In this document: piece after piece, positions 58,211 to 64,000 of the stretch
Position numbering within the stretch: position 1 is the first letter of the stretch
Layout: each line of letters starts with the position of its first letter
From: JARIHD01 sp035758825
Lineage (GTDB): Bacteria; Patescibacteriota; Saccharimonadia; Saccharimonadales; UBA4665
Assembly: GCA_035758825.1 (NCBI GenBank)
Contig: DASTWA010000008.1
Span: forward strand, 124,001-188,000
Direction of reading: 5' to 3'
Length of the DNA stretch: 64,000 bases
Notes under the pieces: model-generated
Database searches by the model: none
What the model saw: only the letters and a program-made list of their open reading frames with translations
Told to the model about the DNA's origin: nothing
Translations under genes and position numbers: made by a program

Positions 58211-59346
58211 GCTGTGATTACTTTTTCCCAGGGCAAATCTTTGTCGCCAAAGTGCCCGTAGGCCGAAGTTTGGCCGTAGATTGGCTTAGCTAGATCGAGC
58301 TTCTCGATAATGCCTTTTACAGACGTGTCGATGAGCTTATCCTTGAAGGCGTACAGCTCTTCTTCGGTTACTTTGACTGTGCCGAAGGTTTCGATGGTTT
58401 GCATGAGAGGCAACGGCTGCCCGATAACATAGGCTAAGCCGACTTCGCATTTGTCGGCCAGGCCGGCTGCGACAATGTTTTTGGCAATATACCGGGCGGC
58501 ATATGCTCCGGACCGATCGACCTTACTAGGATCCTTGCCGCTAAACGCACCTCCGCCCACCCGGGCATAGCCACCGTAGGTGTCGACGACGATCTTGCGC
58601 CCCGTCAGACCGGCATCCGACTCCGGTCCGGGAATAAACCACAATCCGGTGCCATTTACGACAATATCCTCGTCCTTGGGCAATGCAAAGCCATACTTCT
58701 TTAGGACTGGCCTAAAAACATGCTCGATAATGCCATCCCGCACGTCGTCGTGCAAAGTGTGCTCGCTGTGCGCGACGGCTGCCACCAGTTTTTCGATGCC
58801 TACCGGTTTGTCATTCTCGTAGCGGACCGTCACCTGGGCCTTGCCATCCGGACGCAGCCACTCGATAATGCCTTTCTCGCGGACTTCGTCGATACGTTTG
58901 GTCAAAGCATGCGCCAGTGTAATCGGCAGCGGCATGAGTTCGGGAGTCTCGTTGCACGCATAGCCAAACATCATGCCCTGGTCGCCAGCGCCGTCTTCGT
59001 CAACGCCCATGGCGATTTCGGGTGATTGCTGGTGGACATTGTTAGTAAAGGTCGACTCAACCGAAAATCCCCACTCCGGAACAGTGTAACCAAGACGCTT
59101 GATAGTACTACGGACAATCTCTTCGTAGTCCAGCTTAGCCTTGGTTTTGATCTCGCCGAATAGAGCGATCTGGTTCGCACCCGATACCGTCTCGATACCG
59201 GTGCGTGAATGCGGGTCCTGCGCCAACGCGGCATCGACAATCGCGTCACTGATCGCATCGGCAATCTTATCAGGATGCCCGGCACAGACTGACTCGCTGG
59301 TAAATAAGCGGACAGCTACCTTACCGTGGATGTTGGTTTTTGGCAT
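58207..59346 (-). CDS. metK: S-adenosylmethionine synthetase
   Basis: 379 aa. LFTSESVCAGHPDKIADAIS (methionine/ATP site), VDEDGAGDQGMMFGYACNET (GAGDQG), NGTGLWFIPGPESDAGLTGR, VVDTYGGYARVGGGAFSGKD (P-loop-like GGGAFSGKD) are intact. Makes SAM from methionine and ATP. The start at 59346 is chosen because AAAGGA precedes it by 8 nt; the upstream extension to 59445 reads through the riboswitch and is rejected. The leader holds a SAM-I-clan riboswitch. With no methionine synthesis genes nearby, methionine is probably imported. Confidence 0.98.
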   Translation of the reverse strand: MPKTNIHGKVAVRLFTSESVCAGHPDKIADAISDAIVDAALAQDPHSRTGIETVSGANQIALFGEIKTKAKLDYEEIVRSTIKRLGYTVPEWGFSVESTFTNNVHQQSPEIAMGVDEDGAGDQGMMFGYACNETPELMPLPITLAHALTKRIDEVREKGIIEWLRPDGKAQVTVRYENDKPVGIEKLVAAVAHSEHTLHDDVRDGIIEHVFRPVLKKYGFALPKDEDIVVNGTGLWFIPGPESDAGLTGRKIVVDTYGGYARVGGGAFSGKDPSKVDRSGAYAARYIAKNIVAAGLADKCEVGLAYVIGQPLPLMQTIETFGTVKVTEEELYAFKDKLIDTSVKGIIEKLDLAKPIYGQTSAYGHFGDKDLPWEKVITA

Positions 59347-59352
59347 AAAAAT

Positions 59353-59387
59353 ATCCTTTCTGCCTATGCTGGCAAGCAAGAAAGGAT
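59353..59387 (-). promoter_or_regulatory. Ribosome-binding-site sequestering hairpin of metK
   Basis: ATCCTTTCT (59353-59361) pairs perfectly with AGAAAGGAT (59379-59387) around a 17-nt loop. The metK Shine-Dalgarno AAAGGA lies in the first arm on the mRNA (minus strand), so this hairpin would block ribosome loading. It is the expression platform of the riboswitch. The other arm, GATGCATCC on the mRNA, can alternatively pair with the 3' strand of P1 (GATGTTTG), giving a switch. Confidence 0.65.
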
Positions 59388-59400
59388 GCATCATAAAAGA

Positions 59401-59520
59401 CAAACATCTTCCCCGCTGGCAACGCAGGCGGGCTAGATGGAGCACCTTACGATTATCGTAGGTTGCTGGCAGATCGGCGAGCTAGATCTCTCCCTGCACT
59501 CTGTATATTTCTTTAATGTT
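59401..59520 (-). promoter_or_regulatory. SAM-I-clan riboswitch aptamer upstream of metK
   Basis: On the minus strand the core of SAM-I aptamers is recognisable: CAGCAACC (59461-59468) ... GGTGCT (59441-59446). P3 is ACCTACGAT/ATCGTAAGGT (59444-59463). P4 is CCCGC/GCGGG (59412-59432). P1 3' strand GATGTTTG (59401-59408) can meet AACATT (59515-59520). P2 holds GCAG/CTGC and GATC/GATC. A CTAG in the P2 loop (59482-59485) can pair with CTAG in J3/4 (59433-59436), the expected pseudoknot. P2 and J1/2 differ from typical SAM-I, so a SAM-I/IV variant is possible. Confidence 0.75.
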
Positions 59521-59530
59521 AAGTGAGTCC

Positions 59531-59558
59531 AGTATAACAGAATTTAGCGCCGGGACAA
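59531..59558 (-). promoter_or_regulatory. metK promoter
   Basis: On the minus strand TTGTCC (59553-59558), 16 nt, TATACT (59531-59536). Start of transcription about 7 nt on, just before riboswitch P1. The promoter lies in the 3' end of the neighbouring P-type ATPase gene. Confidence 0.6.
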
Positions 59559-62096
59559 TGCCTTGTAATGGTTACGCTTCTTGTTGGCGAGATGCCAGAT
59601 CAGCTTGTGCAAATCGACGGCAGTGAGCATAACGGCGACTGGGACAACGATCGCCAGTAGCGCGTCGCGCCACATAACCGGCTCAACGTGCAGGAACGAC
59701 CCAAAAGGCGTCATAAAGACGGCGACCTGAAGCCAAATCGAAAAGCCGATGGCCGCCCACAGCTTAAAGTTTGGCCGGATAAAGTTGTAGATCCAGGAAC
59801 GGTACTCGACATTGATATTAAAGGCATTGGCCCATTGGATGACAATCAGGCTGAGGAAAGCCAGGGTCTGGGCATAGAGTAGGCCCTTGTCGAGGTTCCG
59901 GTCAAATATCCAGAGCACCGTAAGGCTCATCACGGATGCCATCACTAGTATGCGGGTGATCTGTCGTAGGTTGAGCAGCGGCGCATTCGGGAGGCGCGGC
60001 GGCTGGTGCATCTGACGGGGCTCGGCCGGGCTCAGGCCAAGCGGAATGACCGATACGCCGTCAGTCACCAGGTTGATCCACAAAATCTGGATAGCTACAA
60101 CCGGCAGCGGCAAGCCGATAATAAGCGCCAGAATCATAGTGAGCACTTCGCCGCCGCTCGTGCCTAGGAGGTACATCAGCATCTTGCGAATATTAGCCAA
60201 TGCTGTGCGGCCCACCCTGACAGCAGCAACGATGGTATGAAAATTATTGTCCATGAGCACGATATCGCTGGCATCCTTTGCAGCGTCAGTCCCGCTCCCC
60301 ATGGCAATGCCGGCATCGGCTTCTACCAGAGCCGGAATGTCATTCACGCCGTCGCCGGTCATGGCCGTAATCTCATAGTCCTTTGTCGCCTTAAGTAACG
60401 CATATTTATGTTCGGGTAGTACCCTCCCGAACACACGCACCGTTTGCAGGGCCGTACGGATGCTGTCGGCATTTTCGCCAGCCAGAACGCCGCTGTCACT
60501 CACCTCCGCATCGGTTGCCACGATGCCGACCTGCCTGGCAATAAAGCCTGCTGTCGCCACATGGTCACCGGTCAGCATGACGACCTTAATGCCGGCCCGG
60601 TGGGCTTCGGCAACCGCCTGCGCCACCTTGGGGCGCAACTCGTCGGCCATTCCTACAAAGCCGTCAAAATCCATGTCGCTGAGCACGTCCGGACCCAAGG
60701 CAGCGGGCGCAACCGCCAAGTCCTTGTGGGCAAATGCAATCGTGCGGTATCCCCGGCCGGTAAACGCCTTTAGCGCGGCCTCGGTCCTGGCGTCGGCACG
60801 GTGGTGTTGCCCGCAGTGGCTAAGGATATGCTCCGGCGCCCCCTTGATATACAACGAAAAACCATTGCCGTGCTGCCAGAGCACGCCGCTGAGCCGAAGC
60901 TCCTGGTTGAAAGGGAATTCCTTGACCTTGCGCCAACTGGAAGGAATCTCAACCGCAGAGACTGACGCCCGCAAGATTGCATCCAGCGAATCTCCGGCGT
61001 GGTCACCCTCGCCGTTCAGACCGACGCGGATAACTTCGTCGAACGTACGCAGCGAGCCATGAGTAGTATGTTTGTCGGCCACCGATAGCTTATTCTGGGT
61101 AATCGTCCCGGTCTTGTCGGTGGCAATGACCGTCACGGCGCCCATCGTCTCGATGCTGGATATTTTCTTGACCAACGCCTTTACCTTGGCCATACGGCGC
61201 GCGCTCAACAAGAGTACGATCGTCAAGGCGACCGGCAAACCCTCGGGGACAGCCGACACCATGATCACCAGACTGAACCGCAAGGCTTCCTCGACTTCGA
61301 TCCCTCTCCACAGCGAAAGGCCCAGGGCCAGCACGGCCGCGAACAAAATAACCACTATCAGGCGCTTGGTGAACACGTCTATTTTGCGTTCAATTGGCGA
61401 CCGGCCCATGTCCGCCTGAGCGGCCAACGTTGTAATACCACCGAGCTGGGTGTCGTTGCCAATACCGGTCACCATCAGCCGGCCCGTGCCGCCCCTGACG
61501 TAAGTCCCCTTAAACAACATGTTGTGCTGGTCGTACACTTGTTTTTCGCCGGCAATAGCGGCGGCGTGCTTATGTACAGGCAATGACTCGCCTGTCAATA
61601 GCGCTTCGTCAGCCTCAACTTGATTCGACTGGATAAGCCGGCCGTCCGCAGGCACCTTCACGCCCTCTTCGACATGGATTACATCTCCATAGGTCAACTG
61701 CTCGCTCGGAACCCGGACGGTTGCGCCGCCGCGCAGGACATTCACATACGAAACATCCTGTTGCTTGAGAGTCTTTAGTACGCGGCCGACCGAGTACTGC
61801 TGAAAATAATAGATAATGGCGTTTATGCCGACAATCACGCCAATAATAGAAGCATCCAAGGCCTTGCCCTCAAACATACTAAGGACAAGCGCAAACAGCA
61901 GCACAATAACAAAGGCATTAGCAAAAGGTTCGATCAGACGCTTAAAGAACGGTTCTTTTTGAGTAACGATGGCATTTGAACCGTACTCTGCGAGTCGCCG
62001 GGCAGCCTCATCGGCGCTCAACCCCTGGGCCGAAGTACTAAATGCCTTAAGGGATTCCTCGATTTCCAGATTGTATATGTGGCGTTCGTTTGTCAT
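59544..62096 (-). CDS. Cation-transporting P-type ATPase (P2 type)
   Basis: 850 aa. N-terminal cation-ATPase domain, TM1-2 (~55-100), actuator with EADEALLTGESLPVHKHAAA (TGES), TM3-4 with VIMVSAVPEGLPVALTIVLL (VPEGLP), phosphorylation site VTVIATDKTGTITQNKLSV (DKTGT), MLTGDHVATAGFIARQVGIV, MTGDGVNDIPALVEADAGIA and TM5-10 with ILWINLVTDGVSVIPLGLSP. The PEGLP motif and ten helices fit Ca2+/Na+-type pumps (SERCA/PMCA-like). Ion not proven. TACAAT lies at 62121-62126 with a ~17-nt leader. Confidence 0.94.
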   Translation of the reverse strand: MTNERHIYNLEIEESLKAFSTSAQGLSADEAARRLAEYGSNAIVTQKEPFFKRLIEPFANAFVIVLLFALVLSMFEGKALDASIIGVIVGINAIIYYFQQYSVGRVLKTLKQQDVSYVNVLRGGATVRVPSEQLTYGDVIHVEEGVKVPADGRLIQSNQVEADEALLTGESLPVHKHAAAIAGEKQVYDQHNMLFKGTYVRGGTGRLMVTGIGNDTQLGGITTLAAQADMGRSPIERKIDVFTKRLIVVILFAAVLALGLSLWRGIEVEEALRFSLVIMVSAVPEGLPVALTIVLLLSARRMAKVKALVKKISSIETMGAVTVIATDKTGTITQNKLSVADKHTTHGSLRTFDEVIRVGLNGEGDHAGDSLDAILRASVSAVEIPSSWRKVKEFPFNQELRLSGVLWQHGNGFSLYIKGAPEHILSHCGQHHRADARTEAALKAFTGRGYRTIAFAHKDLAVAPAALGPDVLSDMDFDGFVGMADELRPKVAQAVAEAHRAGIKVVMLTGDHVATAGFIARQVGIVATDAEVSDSGVLAGENADSIRTALQTVRVFGRVLPEHKYALLKATKDYEITAMTGDGVNDIPALVEADAGIAMGSGTDAAKDASDIVLMDNNFHTIVAAVRVGRTALANIRKMLMYLLGTSGGEVLTMILALIIGLPLPVVAIQILWINLVTDGVSVIPLGLSPAEPRQMHQPPRLPNAPLLNLRQITRILVMASVMSLTVLWIFDRNLDKGLLYAQTLAFLSLIVIQWANAFNINVEYRSWIYNFIRPNFKLWAAIGFSIWLQVAVFMTPFGSFLHVEPVMWRDALLAIVVPVAVMLTAVDLHKLIWHLANKKRNHYKALSRR

Positions 62097-62204
62097 GTTT
62101 CTTTCGTGTATGCAGAACTAATTGTACCATTAGCGTTTTGCTCGCAATAGGGGTAGAAATAAGCACACATATTTGTTACAATGCAATTTGTCATGCAAGA
62201 ATGA

Positions 62205-62280
62205 TGGCGAGTGGCCAAGTTGGTAAGGCGTCGGTTTCTGGCACCGAAGATCGAAGGTTCGAGTCCTTCCTCGCCAGCCA
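62205..62280 (+). tRNA. tRNA-Gln (anticodon CUG), CCA encoded
   Basis: 76 nt. Acceptor stem TGGCGAG/CTCGCCA, with the U1-A72 pair usual for tRNA-Gln; D arm GCC/GGC; anticodon stem TCGGT/ACCGA with loop TTCTGGC giving CTG; T arm GAAGG-TTCGAGT-CCTTC; then G73 and an encoded CCA. Reads CAG. The gat genes in the same window make GatCAB, which can form Gln-tRNA from Glu-tRNA. Confidence 0.97.
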
Positions 62281-62301
62281 TGAGATTATTCAGATCAAAA
62301 G

Positions 62302-62340
62302 AGTTCCAAGAAATATAATTTCAAGGAACTTTTTTGTTTT
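62302..62340 (+). terminator. Terminator after tRNA-Gln
   Basis: AGTTCC (62302-62307) and GGAACT (62325-62330) enclose GAAAT-ATA-ATTTC, with A-A mismatches between the stems, followed by TTTTTGTTTT. A long hairpin with a U tract, 22 nt after the tRNA. Confidence 0.85.
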
Positions 62341-62366
62341 TTGAGAAATTATATCTATAAAAAGTG

Positions 62367-62383
62367 TTCGAATCCTACATCGC
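62367..62383 (+). repeat. Degenerate copy of the tRNA-Gln 3' end
   Basis: TTCGAATCCTACATCGC (62367-62383) matches TTCGAGTCCTTCCTCGC in the tRNA (62258-62274) at 14 of 17 positions. It has no paired stem, so it is not a second tRNA. It could be a worn attachment-site duplicate from an element once integrated at this tRNA, or chance similarity of T-arm sequence. Confidence 0.35.
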
Positions 62384-62476
62384 GCAAAGGAATCGAGTTA
62401 CTCCTTGGAACATTGCTGGTCCTGGTTCGCGCAGGAGAAGGCAATAATTCTCAGGAAACCCCCACCTCTTTTATAG

Positions 62477-62762
62477 AGTTGTGATACTAGTGTTGATCTC
62501 ACTGGCCTAAATAAGAAAGGTAAAAAAATATTCACAAAATAATGGGCCATGCATATGCGCGCGATATCGCAGACTTCTTATATGAGCATCCATTTTTGTC
62601 CAGGCAGAGTTTGAAAAGAGCTTGGACGTGTCGTACGTGACATCCCGTAAATATTTGCAGCTACTCGAGCAAGAGAAAATCGTCGTCAAGAAAAAGCAGG
62701 CTAAGCGGAATCGGTTCGTATTTGCCTGCCCGGAATACATCACGCTATTGAAGAAGTCTTAA
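62477..62762 (+). pseudogene. Frameshifted C-terminal remnant of a Fic-type protein
   Basis: Three reading frames join into one sensible peptide. Frame A (62477-62539) gives DLTGLNKKGKKIFTK; frame B (about 62536-62610) gives ARDIADFLYEHPFLSRQS; frame C (62610-62762) gives FEKSLDVSYVTSRKYLQLLE then KIVVKKKQAKRNRFVFACPE ending KKS and TAA. The pattern LTGL ... (L/F)YEHP ... S-x-x-T-(A/S)-x-KYL-x-x-LE matches the linker and winged helix at the end of Fic/DOC AMPylase-family proteins. The catalytic Fic domain is missing. Two single-base shifts mark decay. Confidence 0.6.
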
Positions 62763-62905
62763 TCTGGCAGCTCAAGTTTGCGCAGAGCTTCGTCAAGCCG
62801 AAGTATATTCGGCCACAAGGTGTGCCAATCCTGTGTCATGTGGCGTACCATTTTTGATTTCAGCCATTTTCCGAAACATCTACCAGATATAAATTCTCCG
62901 TAGGC
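62759..62905 (-). pseudogene. Possible protein fragment, unknown
   Basis: An open stretch of about 48 codons on the minus strand ending in TAA at 62759-62761 reads AYGEFISGRCFGKWLKSKMV then RHMTQDWHTLWPNILRLDEA and LRKLELPD. It is protein-like (several Trp, balanced charges) but has no start or promoter; an internal ATG would leave only ~30 residues. It overlaps the last bases of the Fic-like remnant in the opposite direction. It is probably another decayed gene end in this island. Confidence 0.3.
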
Positions 62906-62940
62906 CTAGCGCTTATCTATGGAGAGGACTGTCGTATGTG

Positions 62941-63708
62941 CTATCTTGGGTTGCCAAGCTCGCGCACTTTGGCCCGGAAATCATCGTTCTTTTCGAGTGA
63001 TGTATGGAAGTCTGACTGGTAGTAGTCCTTGAGTAAACCTGACCACAATTTTTCGTGAGCGCATATAGCAGGATCAGTCATAAGATGACGGGGATATGAG
63101 TAGATTGGCTGGGGGCATGTGTAGTAACTAGCCCCTCGAATGTCGGCATCAATCAGAGGCTCTTCAAATGGGCCGTTGTTATTCCAACGTAAAATTGTTC
63201 CCAAAATAGCCTTGTCCGGGTAACCAAGGAGGATACCAAAAGCGATATCATATAAGCTTTCTTTCGGGTACTCTTTCAATGCAGGCTGACTCTTTAAGTT
63301 TTTAACCAGCAGCTCGATAATCTTGGCCCTCGACGCCTCAGCTTCAATATCTTCAAACCGTATCGGACCCAGGAGATTGGTATGCGTTATTGCGTAATGC
63401 AGTCCATCTTTGACGATAAATTCGTAGCTCGCGTATTTATCCCCTGCGACGGTTTGCTCGATGACTGCGTCCGACCACAGAGCTACATTTTGTCCTTTAA
63501 TAACCCCCATCAATGCGGATAACTCTTTGTCCCATTTGCCCAAGAGATCCTTATTGTCTCTACTCCAGAAAACGCCGTCGCAGTAGGCTCTTGCTCCGCA
63601 TAGGGTCAGGACTACATTGGGGAGAGTTATATAAGCAAGGTACTCTGGCCCTAACTGTTCAGAAACAGAGCTAAAAATCTTAACTGCATGGTCGATATTT
63701 GGCTTCAT
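62941..63708 (-). CDS. Hypothetical protein
   Basis: 255 aa, not recognised. Soluble, with DHAVKIFSSVSEQLGPEYLA, a Trp/Asp-rich YCDGVFWSRDNKDLLGKWDK (~45-65), ESLYDIAFGILLGYPDKAIL and a C-terminal DFHTSLEKNDDFRAKVRELG. No transmembrane segment. The start at 63708 is fixed by TATAAT (63715-63720) 6 nt upstream; the ORF extension to 63762 crosses this. It follows the decayed tRNA-Gln island on the opposite strand. Confidence 0.7.
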   Translation of the reverse strand: MKPNIDHAVKIFSSVSEQLGPEYLAYITLPNVVLTLCGARAYCDGVFWSRDNKDLLGKWDKELSALMGVIKGQNVALWSDAVIEQTVAGDKYASYEFIVKDGLHYAITHTNLLGPIRFEDIEAEASRAKIIELLVKNLKSQPALKEYPKESLYDIAFGILLGYPDKAILGTILRWNNNGPFEEPLIDADIRGASYYTCPQPIYSYPRHLMTDPAICAHEKLWSGLLKDYYQSDFHTSLEKNDDFRAKVRELGNPR

Positions 63709-63809
63709 GGCTGTATTATAACTGATTACTTCAAACTGCTTGCTAACTACCCATCTCGGCAACGGGTTCTCCAGGCCAACCCCATCGCACCGTTAATGCT
63801 AGCCCGCCC

Positions 63810-64000
63810 TTAAAGCCGCTCGGCTAGTTCGATGATGATTGATTCTGGTCCACGGACATAACAAAGTCTCCACATATTCTCATATGTCCGGACTTCGCCC
63901 ACTAGCTCATGACCTTTTTGCTTCAAGGTACCTACAAGTTCGTCAATGTCTTCTACTTGGAATGCAAGATGCCGCAGACCAAGCGTGTTCGCATGGCCAG
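63810..64000 (-). CDS. VOC (glyoxalase/bleomycin-resistance) family protein, C-terminal part
   Basis: The C-terminal 62 codons of a minus-strand gene whose N-terminus lies beyond the window. LGLRHLAFQVEDIDELVGTL, KQKGHELVG, YENMWRLCYVRGPESIIIEL and AERL with TAA fit the second beta-alpha-beta-beta-beta module of VOC proteins: H-x-A-F metal-strand, then a final G-P-x-x-x-x-x-E(L) strand with metal Glu. Substrate unknown (methylglyoxal or an antibiotic type). Confidence 0.8.
   Translation of the reverse strand, partial: GHANTLGLRHLAFQVEDIDELVGTLKQKGHELVGEVRTYENMWRLCYVRGPESIIIELAERL

Noticed and set aside
59347..59445. N-terminal extension of metK
   Set aside because: The extension is the riboswitch and its expression platform; family N-termini align with the ATG at 59346.
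62367..62383. Second tRNA gene suggested by TTCGAATCC
   Set aside because: No acceptor, D or anticodon stems can be formed around it.
62507..62743. 78-aa minus-strand open frame
   Set aside because: It is antisense to the Fic-like remnant, is Cys/Phe-rich without pattern, and has no promoter.
1..64000. CRISPR arrays, insertion sequences, rRNA genes, prophage structural clusters
   Set aside because: None seen on reading the window: no regularly spaced repeats, no transposase or integrase motifs, no rRNA stretches.

Overview
The window looks like chromosome of a Patescibacteria/CPR bacterium, most likely an environmental Candidatus Saccharibacteria (TM7). That is an inference from gene content; no 16S rRNA gene is present. 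Genes are dense with short or overlapping junctions. UGA is used as a normal stop (for example rnhB), which argues against the recoded Gracilibacteria/SR1. Metabolism is reduced: malic enzyme, lower glycolysis and a non-oxidative pentose-phosphate set, with no TCA or respiratory genes, alongside many small single-membrane-span proteins.

Layout. 1-4200: yraN/rnhB/rplS, interrupted by an opposing unknown gene, then malic enzyme and an orphan gene behind a near-consensus promoter. 4203-11038: PilB/GspE-type ATPase, SPOUT methylase, CAP-domain protein, dnaE. 11100-17106: membrane and unknown proteins, two divergent NUDIX genes, a cupin gene behind two palindromes, galU and a glycosyltransferase. 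17112-20713: gatC-gatA-X-gatB. 21340-25518: uvrB and a LOG-family protein with unknown neighbours. 25581-33783: a minus-strand sugar-phosphate block (PfkB kinase, class I aldolase, split transketolase, rpe, rpiB, gap), then ppa and NUDIX. 33854-38636: GDPD, flavin reductase, cupredoxin/trxB/glutaredoxin, FKBP, NUDIX. 38678-42750: pheS-HIT-pheT. 42795-50496: yajQ, padR-pspC, a GH63-like hydrolase, rmuC, PAP2, pyrD, K+ channel, zincin. 50500-58210: typA, a bactofilin-like membrane protein, rarA, an ABC exporter. 58207-62096: metK behind a SAM-I-clan riboswitch, and a P-type ATPase. 62205-64000: tRNA-Gln(CUG) followed by decayed DNA with a frameshifted Fic-like remnant, an unknown protein and a VOC-family 3' end.

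Regulatory style. At about a dozen genes a good -10 hexamer ends exactly 6 nt before the start codon, and at several more 7-8 nt before it, which predicts leaderless mRNAs. Genes with real leaders (rplS, maeA, galU, gap, typA, metK) instead have Shine-Dalgarno sequences, often with a recognisable -35. The clearest regulatory finding is the metK riboswitch, whose expression platform can sequester the ribosome binding site. Palindromes that may be operators lie at padR, the glutaredoxin gene, the cupin gene and the ABC exporter.
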